NCBI GenBank assembly: GCA_934432675.1
Contig: CAKRYT010000003.1
Span: 62,001 to 126,000 of the forward strand
Direction of reading: 5' to 3'
Source of the DNA: an uncultured Eubacteriales bacterium
GTDB taxonomy: Bacteria; Bacillota; Clostridia; Oscillospirales; CAG-272
DNA length: 64,000 nucleotides
Below the pieces are notes generated by a model. That model ran no database searches, was not told the origin of the DNA, and saw only the letters and a list, made by a program, of their open reading frames with translations. The number at the start of each line of letters is the position of its first letter. The first letter of the stretch is position 1. This document shows positions 40,298 to 47,629 of this stretch, one piece after another. The position numbers were made by a program, and so were the translations under genes.

Positions 40298-40575
40298 GAA
40301 TTCTCTCTGTCCGTCCGGTCGGAGCCACCGACCTGACCCCGCTCACCGCGACCGAAGTGTCCGCGCGGGCACGCCGCGATACGCGTCGTCGCCTGCTCGC
40401 CGCTTTCGATGTCTACAAGCAGAACGTCCTGTACGGCATTGACGAGGAGACGCCCGAAACTCGGGGCTCCGTCCTGACGTGGTATCGGAAACTCCTCGAT
40501 CTGGATGTCACCGCATTCTCGGAGATACCGACGCCTGTCGCCGCCTATCTCGGGGGAGGTGATACGGATGCTTGA
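40294..40575 (+). CDS. small phage-tail companion protein
   Basis: 93 residues, MRILSVRPVG at the start, YKQNVLYGIDEETPETRGSV (about 41-60) and WYRKLLDLDVTAFSEIPTPVAAYL (about 63-86). This pattern, an Asp/Glu-rich turn then a WYxxLLDLD helix, recalls small proteins that follow tail-fibre genes in clostridial prophages; the molecular role is not known to me. ATGA overlap with the tail-fibre gene, and its 3' end overlaps the next gene by eight bases. Confidence 0.65.
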   Translation: MRILSVRPVGATDLTPLTATEVSARARRDTRRRLLAAFDVYKQNVLYGIDEETPETRGSVLTWYRKLLDLDVTAFSEIPTPVAAYLGGGDTDA

Positions 40576-40957
40576 TTATTTGCTTCTCGGCAGCGGTACC
40601 GGCGTTCTGCGGGCACGCACGCCGATGCGCGCGGAGGGAGACGTGACCGTTTCCGCACCGGTCGGCGCAACGGTGTTCTGGAACGGTAAGGCGTTCACCG
40701 CCGACGGTGGCGTGGCGACCATCCCCGCCGCTTGCCTGCGCGCGCGGAACACGGTGCGGATTGTGACCGCGGACGGCAGTTTCCGCTGTGAGGGTGTCGG
40801 CTTTGACGGTGCCTGCCTCACACCGCTCGGCTTTGACCGCGATGCCTTGCTCCTCTCGCTCGCCGAGGCGGTCGTTTCCGTGCTCGGTACGCTCGATGAC
40901 CTCGCCGCCTGGGTGCTCTCGGAGCGCAAACGGCGCGAAAACACGCTCTTTTCTTAA
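40568..40957 (+). CDS. unknown cassette protein
   Basis: 129 residues starting MLDYLLLGSGTGVLRARTPM. The first two thirds are beta-rich with evenly spaced turns (GDVTVSAPVGATVFWNGKAF, about 23-42), the last third is helical (LLLSLAEAVVSVLGTLDDLAAWVLSERKRR) with a basic end. No membrane helix of full length. I do not recognise the family. Its tight overlap with the preceding gene (8 nt) and the terminator at 41159 make it the last member of the cassette. A baseplate or chaperone-like role is a guess from context only. Confidence 0.6.
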   Translation: MLDYLLLGSGTGVLRARTPMRAEGDVTVSAPVGATVFWNGKAFTADGGVATIPAACLRARNTVRIVTADGSFRCEGVGFDGACLTPLGFDRDALLLSLAEAVVSVLGTLDDLAAWVLSERKRRENTLFS

Positions 40958-41058
40958 CGGATCCGCAAAACGGCTTTGCCGGCGGGGTGCGCCGTGCGGT
41001 ACCCCTGCCGCATGACGCGTTCGCCGCGTGACCCCCATTACCGCGCGACGACATCCCT

Positions 41059-41142
41059 CATCATACGGCATCCCTTGTCACGCAACACCCTTCATCACAC
41101 GGCACCCTCATCACGCGGCACCTTTCGTCATGCGCCGCCCCT
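41059..41142. repeat. five degenerate 16-18-nt tandem units after the tail cassette
   Basis: Units such as CATCACACGGCACCCT, CATCACGCGGCACCTTT and CGTCATGCGCCGCCCCT lie between the last cassette gene and its terminator. Same style as the 12-nt array at 21785 but different sequence. Confidence 0.7.
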
Positions 41143-41158
41143 CGGCATTTGCCGTTTG

Positions 41159-41183
41159 ACTCCCGCCCCGGCGGGAGTTTTTT
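41159..41183 (+). terminator. intrinsic terminator of the tail cassette
   Basis: ACTCCCGC (41159-41166) with GCGGGAGT (41171-41178), CCCG loop, then a run of six T. Confidence 0.88.
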
Positions 41184-41214
41184 GCATTTTCGGGGCATTT
41201 TTGGGGGATGTTCC

Positions 41215-41243
41215 TTGCATTCGGGGGGATAGTGTGCTACAAT
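41215..41243 (+). promoter_or_regulatory. sigma-A promoter of the proline operon
   Basis: TTGCAT (41215-41220), 17-nt spacer, TACAAT (41238-41243), 58 nt before proB. Confidence 0.8.
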
Positions 41244-41300
41244 TTTAAAAATATTCGTCTGTACTTATGTTTTTTTACGTTTACTTGCTCGGAGGTACCC

Positions 41301-42398
41301 ATGCACAACGGTACAAATCACCTCATTGTGGTCAAGGTCGGCTCCTCCTCGCTGACGAGCGGGGCAGGAGATCTCGACCCCGCCCGCGTCGCATCGATCG
41401 CGGGGCAGATCGCCGATCTTGTCGATGCGGGGCATCGCGTTATCCTGGTTTCTTCGGGGGCGATTGCCGCCGGTTTCCGTTGCCTCGGTTTCGCACAGAA
41501 GCCCCGGCGCATCTGTGACAAACAGGCATCCGCCGCCGTGGGGCAGGGGTTGCTCATGGAGGAATACAACCGTTGTTTCCTGGCCCGGGGGCTCCGCACG
41601 GGGCAATTGCTCCTGACGCGGGAGGACTTCGCGGACAACCGCCGTTTCAAAAATGCGTATGCCGCCCTCGGGGTGCTCCTGGACCGCGGTGCCGTACCGA
41701 TTATCAACGAGAACGACACGATTGCCGTCGACGAGATCAAGATCGGCGATAACGACACACTTTCGGCGCAGGTGGCTGCCATGGTGCACGCCGATCTGCT
41801 CATACTGCTCACGGACATCGACGGGCTCTACACCGCCGACCCCGCGAAACATCCGGACGCAAAGCACATTGACCTCGTCCCCGAGATTGACGAGTCGATC
41901 TACGCGCTCGCCGGCGGTGCCGGGTCGAGCGTCGGTACGGGCGGAATGCAGACCAAACTGCGCGGTGCCGCCCTCGCGACGGACGCCGGCGTAGAGGTCA
42001 TGATCTGTTCCTCCTCGGAGCCGGACGTGCTCTCCCGCGCGGCGCGCGGGGAGGTGACCGCGACCCGGTTTGCGGTGCATCGCACCATGCCGACGCGCCG
42101 CCAGTGGCTTGCCTTCTATGCAAAGCCGAAGGGGCGGCTCTGGATCGATGCGGGTGCCGTCGGGGCACTGCTGGATAAGAAAAAGAGTCTTTTACCCCCG
42201 GGGGTCGTGCAGGCGGAAGGCGATTTCCGCCCCGGTGACGTCGTGGAGGTGCTGGCACTTGGCGACGGGACGCCGATCGGCCGTGGCATCGTTCGGTACG
42301 ACCGCGAAGAACTGTTGAGTCTGGCGAAGACCCCGGGCACGCACGGTGAGGCCATTCACCGCGACGACTGGGTGACGCTCGGAAAGGAACACATATGA
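41301..42398 (+). CDS. proB: glutamate 5-kinase
   Basis: First step of proline synthesis: phosphorylation of glutamate. 365 residues. The amino-acid kinase domain shows VVKVGSSSLTSGAGDLD (9-25), LVSSGAIAAGF (about 48-58), QASAAVGQGLLM (about 74-85), INENDTIAVDEIKIGDNDTLSA (about 133-154), and TDIDGLYTADP (about 167-177). The last ~85 residues are a PUA domain (KGRLWIDAGAVGALLDKKKSLLPPGV). Starts after CTCGGAGGTACCC, a strong site; the frame to 41208 is not coding. Overlaps proA by four bases. Confidence 0.96.
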   Translation: MHNGTNHLIVVKVGSSSLTSGAGDLDPARVASIAGQIADLVDAGHRVILVSSGAIAAGFRCLGFAQKPRRICDKQASAAVGQGLLMEEYNRCFLARGLRTGQLLLTREDFADNRRFKNAYAALGVLLDRGAVPIINENDTIAVDEIKIGDNDTLSAQVAAMVHADLLILLTDIDGLYTADPAKHPDAKHIDLVPEIDESIYALAGGAGSSVGTGGMQTKLRGAALATDAGVEVMICSSSEPDVLSRAARGEVTATRFAVHRTMPTRRQWLAFYAKPKGRLWIDAGAVGALLDKKKSLLPPGVVQAEGDFRPGDVVEVLALGDGTPIGRGIVRYDREELLSLAKTPGTHGEAIHRDDWVTLGKEHI

Positions 42399-43639
42399 CC
42401 GACCTGCAAACACTCGGCGCAGCTGCCAAGCGCGCCGCGCGCACGCTTATGTGCATGGATACGGAGACAAAAAATCGGGCACTCCTGGCGATGGCGGATG
42501 CCCTTATCCACGCGAGTGCGGAGATTCTCACCGCCAATCGGGAGGACCTCGCGGCGGGGGAGCGCGGGGGGCTGACCCCGGCGTTTCTTGACCGTCTCGC
42601 CCTGACGGAGGCACGTATCGGCGGTATGGCGGACGGTATGCGGCAGGTCGCCGCACTCCCCGACCCGGTGGGACGGGTGCTCTCCGAGACCGTACGCCCG
42701 AACGGGTTGCGGCTCACCAAGGTGGCGGTGCCGATCGGGGTCATCGCAGTCATCTACGAGGCGCGTCCGAACGTGACCGCCGACAGTGCCGCGCTCTGCC
42801 TCAAAAGCGGGAATGCCGTGATCCTGCGCGGCGGGCGGGAGGCCATCCGTTCCAATACCGCCATCGTGCGCGTCATGCGGGCGGCACTGCGCGGAGCCGG
42901 GGTGCCCGAGGATGCCGTCACCCTGATCGAAGATACCGACCGCGCCGTGACGCAGGCACTCATGCGCCTGAACGGCTATGTGGATCTTCTCATCCCGCGC
43001 GGCGGGGCAGGGCTGATCCGTGCCGTCGTGGAGAATGCGACCGTCCCCGTGATCGAGACGGGTGCGGGCACCTGTCACGTTTACGTCGACCGCGACGCCG
43101 ATGTGAACATGGCGGCCGACATCGTGTATAACGCCAAGACCAGCCGTCCGTCCGTCTGCAACGCGGCGGAATGCCTGCTTGTCGATCGCGAGATCGCCGC
43201 CGCGGCGTTGCCCGTCATCGCCGCGCGCCTTGCCGAAAAGCAAGTGGAACTCCGTGCAGATCCGGAGGCGTGTGCGCTCCTGCCAAACGCCGTTGTTGCG
43301 ACGGAGAGCGACTGGGGGCGGGAATATAATGACTATATCATGGCGGTGCACATCGTCTCGGGCGTGGAGGAAGCCACTGATTTCATCACGCGTTACGGGA
43401 CCGGGCACAGCGAGTGCATCGTCACGGAGAATGCGGAGACCGCGGAGCGTTTCCTCGCCTGTGTGGACGCCGCTGCCGTGTACCATAACGCCTCGACCCG
43501 TTTCACGGATGGGGGCGAGTTCGGGCTCGGTGCCGAGATCGGTATCTCCACGCAGAAACTCCATGCCCGCGGTCCCCTCGGGCTCGCGGAACTGACGTCC
43601 ATGAAGTATATTGTCCGCGGTGCGGGACAGATACGATGA
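42395..43639 (+). CDS. proA: glutamate-5-semialdehyde dehydrogenase
   Basis: NADPH-dependent reduction of glutamyl phosphate to the semialdehyde. 414 residues of the aldehyde dehydrogenase fold with VAVPIGVIAVIYEARPNVT (about 109-127), LKSGNAVILRGGREAIRSN (about 134-152), LIPRGGAGLI (about 198-207), the ETGAGTCHVYVD block (about 220-231) and NAKTSRPSVCNAAE with the catalytic Cys (about 244-257). Length and motifs are typical. proB, proA and proC are contiguous and probably one transcript. Confidence 0.97.
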   Translation: MTDLQTLGAAAKRAARTLMCMDTETKNRALLAMADALIHASAEILTANREDLAAGERGGLTPAFLDRLALTEARIGGMADGMRQVAALPDPVGRVLSETVRPNGLRLTKVAVPIGVIAVIYEARPNVTADSAALCLKSGNAVILRGGREAIRSNTAIVRVMRAALRGAGVPEDAVTLIEDTDRAVTQALMRLNGYVDLLIPRGGAGLIRAVVENATVPVIETGAGTCHVYVDRDADVNMAADIVYNAKTSRPSVCNAAECLLVDREIAAAALPVIAARLAEKQVELRADPEACALLPNAVVATESDWGREYNDYIMAVHIVSGVEEATDFITRYGTGHSECIVTENAETAERFLACVDAAAVYHNASTRFTDGGEFGLGAEIGISTQKLHARGPLGLAELTSMKYIVRGAGQIR

Positions 43640-43649
43640 GGAGGTTTTT

Positions 43650-44447
43650 ATGACATACGGTTTTATCGGACTCGGTCATATGGCGACTGCCATTATCGGC
43701 GGGATGCGTCGCTCCGACGCCTATCGCGCGGCGGAGATCCTCGGGGCGGAGACGGACGCTGCCCGCGCGGCGGATGCCGCAGATAAGTGGAACGTACGTG
43801 TGGCGACCGCCGAGGCGGTCGTGGCGGGTGCCGACACCGTTATTCTTGCCGTCAAGCCGCAGGTGCTCCCCGTGGTGCTCCCGACGCTTGCCGCGGGCGT
43901 GCGGCCCGGGCAACTGATCGTTTCCATCGCGGCAGGGAAGGACACCGCGTACTACGAGGGCTATTTCCCGGCGGGGACGCCGGTCGTCCGCGTCATGCCG
44001 AACATCAACGCGATGGTCGGTTACGCCGCCGTCGCCGTTGCAGGCGGCCAATATGCGACACCCCTGCATACGCAGGCGGTATGCGCCGTTTTCGATACGG
44101 TCGGCAAAACGTTTGAGATACGCGAGGATCTTTTCTCTGCTTTTACCGCCCTCTCCGGCTCGTCCGTGGCGTTTGCTTACCGGTACATCGACGTGATCGC
44201 CCGTGCGGCAGTGGCGGAGGGGTTCGACCCGGAGACGGCACGCAGCGTCTCCTGCGCCGCCGCGCTCGGCAGTGCGAAGATGGTGGCGGAGTCGGGGATC
44301 GATCCCGCGACGTTGGTTAAAATGGTCTGTTCCCCGGGCGGGACGACGATTGAGGGCATCCGTGTGCTGGACGCCGAAAAGTTCGACGAAACACTCACGC
44401 ACGCATTCGAGGCCGTCGTACGCCGCGACAGGGAGTTGCGCGGATAA
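43650..44447 (+). CDS. proC: pyrroline-5-carboxylate reductase
   Basis: Last step of proline synthesis. 265 residues. Rossmann loop YGFIGLGHMATAIIGGM (3-19), VILAVKPQVLPVVL (about 63-76), VRVMPNINAMVGYAAVAV (about 113-130), and the C-terminal ALSGSSVAFAYRYIDVIARAA (about 158-178) plus the dimer region ending SPGGTTIEGIRVLD (about 230-243). Starts after GAGGAGGTTTTT, ten nt after proA. Its 3' side is closed by the hairpin at 44513. The three pro genes give a full route from glutamate to proline. Confidence 0.97.
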   Translation: MTYGFIGLGHMATAIIGGMRRSDAYRAAEILGAETDAARAADAADKWNVRVATAEAVVAGADTVILAVKPQVLPVVLPTLAAGVRPGQLIVSIAAGKDTAYYEGYFPAGTPVVRVMPNINAMVGYAAVAVAGGQYATPLHTQAVCAVFDTVGKTFEIREDLFSAFTALSGSSVAFAYRYIDVIARAAVAEGFDPETARSVSCAAALGSAKMVAESGIDPATLVKMVCSPGGTTIEGIRVLDAEKFDETLTHAFEAVVRRDRELRG

Positions 44448-44512
44448 TCGGGCACCGCGCGGAGCGACCGCCGGCGTGACCGCCGAAAACAGCGACCCAA
44501 AAGCAAACAGAA

Positions 44513-44550
44513 AAACGCGCCGTCTGCCATGCCGCAGACGGCGCGTTTCC
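44513..44550. terminator. intrinsic terminator after proC
   Basis: Perfect 15-bp stem AAACGCGCCGTCTGC (44513-44527) with GCAGACGGCGCGTTT (44534-44548), CATGCC loop. Confidence 0.88.
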
Positions 44551-44554
44551 GAAA

Positions 44555-44584
44555 CAAAAAAGGCAGTGCCGTAAAGACACTGCC
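44555..44584 (-). terminator. intrinsic terminator of the tRNA gene
   Basis: Read on the minus strand: GGCAGTG (44578-44584 complement) pairs with CACTGCC (44562-44568 complement), then seven T. It lies just after the tRNA 3' end. Confidence 0.85.
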
Positions 44585-44586
44585 CT

Positions 44587-44661
44587 TGGAGCTGGTGATA
44601 GGAGTCGAACCTACAACCGACTGATTACAAATCAGTTGCGCTGCCATTGCGCCACACCAGC
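44587..44661 (-). tRNA. tRNA-Thr, anticodon TGT
   Basis: Minus-strand cloverleaf of 72 nt plus encoded CCA (44587-44589). Acceptor GCTGGTG/CACCAGC, D-arm GCGC/GCGC, anticodon stem ACTGA/TCAGT with loop TTTGTAA (anticodon complement at 44627-44629), T-arm GTAGG/CCTAT with TTCGACT loop, discriminator T. TGT reads threonine ACA and wobble codons. Confidence 0.96.
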
Positions 44662-44721
44662 AGGGGAGATGCGGGCGTGCCGGAAGTAAAGGAACGCACG
44701 GCGCATCTCTGTCATGCGTGT

Positions 44722-44750
44722 ATTGTAGCACACCCGACGGTTTCTGTCAA
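44722..44750 (-). promoter_or_regulatory. consensus promoter of tRNA-Thr
   Basis: Minus-strand TTGACA (44745-44750), 17-nt spacer, TACAAT (44722-44727), about 60 nt upstream of the tRNA 5' end. Confidence 0.9.
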
Positions 44751-44900
44751 GCACTTTTTGCCTGCCCCCGGGAGATTGCCCGGGCGGGTGTCCGCCACGG
44801 TTTTGCCGCCGTGTTATGGCCGGTGGGGGCACCGTGCGGAGCCGCAGGACACGCCTGCGCCCCGTTCCGACATCTTTTTGCGGAAAATGTGCAAAACAAC

Positions 44901-44929
44901 TTGCAAAATGCGGAAAGATATGCTACAAT
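44901..44929 (+). promoter_or_regulatory. sigma-A promoter of the DUF1508 gene
   Basis: TTGCAA (44901-44906), 17-nt spacer, TACAAT (44924-44929), about 100 nt before the start codon. Confidence 0.75.
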
Positions 44930-45030
44930 GCATTTGAGTTACTGGGTCATGCGCGCGGTGGCGCGCGTGCTCCTGTGCGCGGGTCGGGCGTTCCTGTCCG
45001 ATTCCGCGAAATCCGCATTGGAGGTACGAT

Positions 45031-46434
45031 ATGGCACGCACCGGTAGATTTGTCATCAAGAAGGTCGGCGACGGGTATATGTTTGAGTTGCAGGCGAGCA
45101 ACTATTCCGCGATTGCCGAGTCTCCTGTCTACACCACCCTGGACAGCGCGAAGCGGTCGATTCGCTCCATTATGGAGAACGCGCACAGCGTCCCCGTACA
45201 GGACAACACCGTCGAGGAGCAGATCAAGTACCCGAATCCGAAGTTCGAGGTGTTCCGCAACGGCGATTACTTCTTCTTCCGTTTCCGTGCCGGTAACGGG
45301 AAGATGACCATTTCCTCGCAGGTCTACACCTCCAAAGAGGGATGCAAGAACGGTGTGGTCAGCGTGCAGAACCACGTGCAGGATGCCGCCGTGTGCATCG
45401 AGACCGCCGAGGGTGTCGTCAGCCTTGAAGAATACGCCGATATGGACGACAAGACGCTCTTTGACGCGCAGGATCCGACCATTCTCCCCCCCGAGGTTGA
45501 AGAGGTCCCGGAGGAAGAAAAGTCGACGCGCCCCGGCAGATTCATGATTTACCAGGACGAAAAGACGTTCCGTTTTGAACTCCTTGCCGCAAATTTCTCG
45601 CCGATTGCCGACTCTCCGTCGTACTCCACGCTGGACAGTGTCAAGCGGTCAATCCGTTCGCTGAAAGAGTATGCGTGCAACGTACCGGTACAGGACAACA
45701 CCGTCGAGCCCGTGGAAAAACAACCGAACCCGAAGTTCGAGATTTTCCGCAGCGACGAGTCCTTCCTGTTCCGCTTCCGCGCCAAGAACGGTAAACAGAC
45801 GATTTCCTCGCAGTTGTACACCACCAAAGAGGGTTGCCGTAACGGTGTCGAGAGCGTGCAGAAACATATCGGCCGTGCGGAAGTTTATATTGAGACCGAC
45901 GAGGGGCCGATGCCCATCGAGGAATATACCGCAATCCGCATCGCTATCTTCAATGCCAGCGTGTTCCGCAAGAACGCTGCCGCGCAGGGGGATGAGGCGG
46001 CGGCTCCTACGGAGACCCTGGTCCCGCCGGAGGAAATGAAGGTTGCCGAGGAAGCCGCACCCGCAGAGGAGGCTCCGGTCGCCGCTGAAACCGTGGCAGC
46101 AGAGGAGACTCCGGCGGAAGAAACGACCGTGGAGACGGCTCCCGCAGAGGAAGAGACTCCTGCCGCAGAGGAAACTCCCGCAGAGGAAGAGGCTCCTGCA
46201 GAGGAAGAGGCTCCTGCAGAGGAAGAGGCTCCCGCAGAGGAGGAAACTCCCGCCGAGGAAGAGGCTCCCGCAGAGGAGGAAACTCCCGCAGAGGAAGAGG
46301 CTCCCGCAGAGGAAGAGGAAACTCCCGCAGAGGAAGAGGAAACTCCCGCAGAGAAACCTATGACGGGGACTGCCGGGAAGAAACGCGGATTCGGACATTT
46401 CCTCGCGCGTATGTTGTTTGGCAGCAAAAAGTAA
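45031..46434 (+). CDS. four-unit DUF1508 (YegP-like) protein with acidic repeat tail
   Basis: 467 residues, no signal peptide. Two tandem copies of a two-unit block: units near 5-60, 68-130, 168-225 and 234-295, with hallmarks FVIKKVGDGYMFELQASNY, FEVFRNGDYFFFRFRAGNGK, ISSQVYTSKEGCKNGVVSVQ. DUF1508 units are small beta-beta-beta-alpha folds of unknown role, in single or double copies in most bacteria. From about 345 to 447 comes a PAEEE/TPAEE low-complexity tail, then a very basic end (KKRGFGHFLARMLFGSKK). The tail is encoded by 15-nt repeats. A scaffold or membrane-edge protein is conceivable, but there is no direct evidence. Strong site TTGGAGGTACGAT. Confidence 0.85.
   Translation: MARTGRFVIKKVGDGYMFELQASNYSAIAESPVYTTLDSAKRSIRSIMENAHSVPVQDNTVEEQIKYPNPKFEVFRNGDYFFFRFRAGNGKMTISSQVYTSKEGCKNGVVSVQNHVQDAAVCIETAEGVVSLEEYADMDDKTLFDAQDPTILPPEVEEVPEEEKSTRPGRFMIYQDEKTFRFELLAANFSPIADSPSYSTLDSVKRSIRSLKEYACNVPVQDNTVEPVEKQPNPKFEIFRSDESFLFRFRAKNGKQTISSQLYTTKEGCRNGVESVQKHIGRAEVYIETDEGPMPIEEYTAIRIAIFNASVFRKNAAAQGDEAAAPTETLVPPEEMKVAEEAAPAEEAPVAAETVAAEETPAEETTVETAPAEEETPAAEETPAEEEAPAEEEAPAEEEAPAEEETPAEEEAPAEEETPAEEEAPAEEEETPAEEEETPAEKPMTGTAGKKRGFGHFLARMLFGSKK
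46141..46353 (+). repeat. 15-nt repeats coding PAEEE units
   Basis: About fourteen copies of CCCGCAGAGGAAGAG-like units, with a few 3-nt insertions or deletions, inside the DUF1508 gene. Codon choice within the units is nearly constant, a sign of recent slippage-type expansion. Confidence 0.85.
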
Positions 46435-46451
46435 ATGAGGGACACCCTATC

Positions 46452-46490
46452 GGTGAGCAGGTGCCGGACACCTGCTCACCTTGCTTTTTG
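46452..46490 (+). terminator. intrinsic terminator after the DUF1508 gene
   Basis: Perfect 12-bp stem GGTGAGCAGGTG (46452-46463) with CACCTGCTCACC (46469-46480), CCGGA loop, then TTGCTTTTTG. Confidence 0.9.
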
Positions 46491-46499
46491 AGAGGTAAT

Positions 46500-47042
46500 A
46501 TGAGAAAATATTTGAATCCTGTTACGCGGACGATCAGTTTTGTGTGCGGTATGGTGGCGTTCAGTCTTACCACACTGATCTGCTATGCGTGTTCCGTCGT
46601 TCGCCCCTATGCGTGGGGAATGCTTGCAGGGGCAGTCGTTGCTCTGTTGACCCTGCTCGTGCTGGCACTCGTTATCCGCCACGAGTATATGAAACTCGCC
46701 GACGCGGGCAGTCGCGTCGGCGGTCGTATCGTGTACTTTGTGTATGCCACCATGCATTATGAGGGGAAACTGCGGCGTGCCTATGTGTTTCTGACACCGG
46801 AACGGGTGCATTTTTATCTCTGGGATAAAAAGCCGTACCTGGAAACGGCGGTCGATAAGGAAGGCCTCACCGTGATCTGCTCTGCGGAAGGCTCCCGTAT
46901 CACCCTGCACACGGCGGGGGAAGCGGAGGGGGAGAATCTTCTCCTGACCGGCAAGCAGTTGCGTGAACTTGTGCATATCATGTACGAGCAGGGCTATACG
47001 CTATGTACGGAAGACGGACAGGAGGGACCGCCCGATGTATGA
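46500..47042 (+). CDS. two-helix membrane protein of unknown function
   Basis: 180 residues. Membrane segments at about 10-32 (ISFVCGMVAFSLTTLICYAC) and 38-60 (WGMLAGAVVALLTLLVLAL), then a soluble C-terminal domain of about 110 residues with beta-type pattern (RRAYVFLTPERVHFYLWDKK). I do not recognise it. The ATG at 46500 follows GAGAGGTAAT; an upstream ATG at 46461 lies inside the terminator stem and is rejected. It overlaps greA by eight bases, so it may be cotranscribed and translationally coupled with this elongation factor, although no clear promoter lies between the terminator and the gene. Confidence 0.7.
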   Translation: MRKYLNPVTRTISFVCGMVAFSLTTLICYACSVVRPYAWGMLAGAVVALLTLLVLALVIRHEYMKLADAGSRVGGRIVYFVYATMHYEGKLRRAYVFLTPERVHFYLWDKKPYLETAVDKEGLTVICSAEGSRITLHTAGEAEGENLLLTGKQLRELVHIMYEQGYTLCTEDGQEGPPDV

Positions 47043-47538
47043 CGAACTGACGGAAGTCGATATACAAAAAATGCGGGAGGAGCTCAAATACCGCTATGAG
47101 GTTTTGGCACCCGCACTCGGCGCGGAGGTGAAGCGCACGAGAGAATACGGAGATCTCTCCGAAAACGCGGAATACAAGGTCGCGAAACAGGAGCGGAACA
47201 AAAACCGCAGCCGTATCCGCTACTTGGAGGCGATGATCCGCACGGCGAAGGTCATACCCGTTGCCTCTGCCCCCGACGTGATCGGCCTGTTTGATCATGT
47301 GACCTATTATCGTTCCGATCTTGATAAAACCAAAATCATCCAAATCGTCACGACTCTCCGTCAGGATGCTCTTGCAGGCTTTATCAGCAAGGAGTCTCCG
47401 CTTGGAAAGGCACTCCTCGGTCACCGCGTCGGTGAAACCGTGACGGTGGTCGTTTCCGACATCAAACGGTATAACGTCGAGATCCGCGGTCTCGAAAAGG
47501 GTGAGGACAATACCGACCTCCCCATCAGTACATTTTGA
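47035..47538 (+). CDS. greA: transcription elongation factor GreA
   Basis: Rescues backtracked RNA polymerase by stimulating transcript cleavage. 167 residues. The N-terminal coiled-coil hairpin carries the GreA signature REYGDLSENAEYKVAKQERN (about 37-56) with the acidic Asp41 and Glu44 tip residues, followed by IRYLEAMIRTAKVIP and a C-terminal FKBP-like domain (VSDIKRYNVEIRGLEK). Slightly divergent from typical GreA in the N-terminal strand (MYDELTEVDIQKMREELKYR). The start at 47035 follows GGAGGGACCGCCCG and is inside the previous gene's end. Confidence 0.88.
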   Translation: MYDELTEVDIQKMREELKYRYEVLAPALGAEVKRTREYGDLSENAEYKVAKQERNKNRSRIRYLEAMIRTAKVIPVASAPDVIGLFDHVTYYRSDLDKTKIIQIVTTLRQDALAGFISKESPLGKALLGHRVGETVTVVVSDIKRYNVEIRGLEKGEDNTDLPISTF

Positions 47539-47546
47539 CATAGCAA

Positions 47547-47584
47547 AACGCGCCGACGATTCTGTTCGTCGGCGCGTTCGTTAT
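47547..47584. terminator. bidirectional terminator between greA and plsC-like gene
   Basis: Perfect 13-bp stem AACGCGCCGACGA (47547-47559) with TCGTCGGCGCGTT (47566-47578). A TTTTGC tail on the minus strand and CGTT on the plus strand. Confidence 0.8.
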
Positions 47585-47629
47585 GGAAAGTTCCGTTATG
47601 ACGTCGGGTCCCGTCAGGCCGTATCGGTG

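Noticed and set aside
38101..40957. Complete prophage
   Set aside because: Only tail-fibre-like and small tail genes with an XRE regulator are present; no integrase, attachment repeats, capsid or lysis genes within the window.
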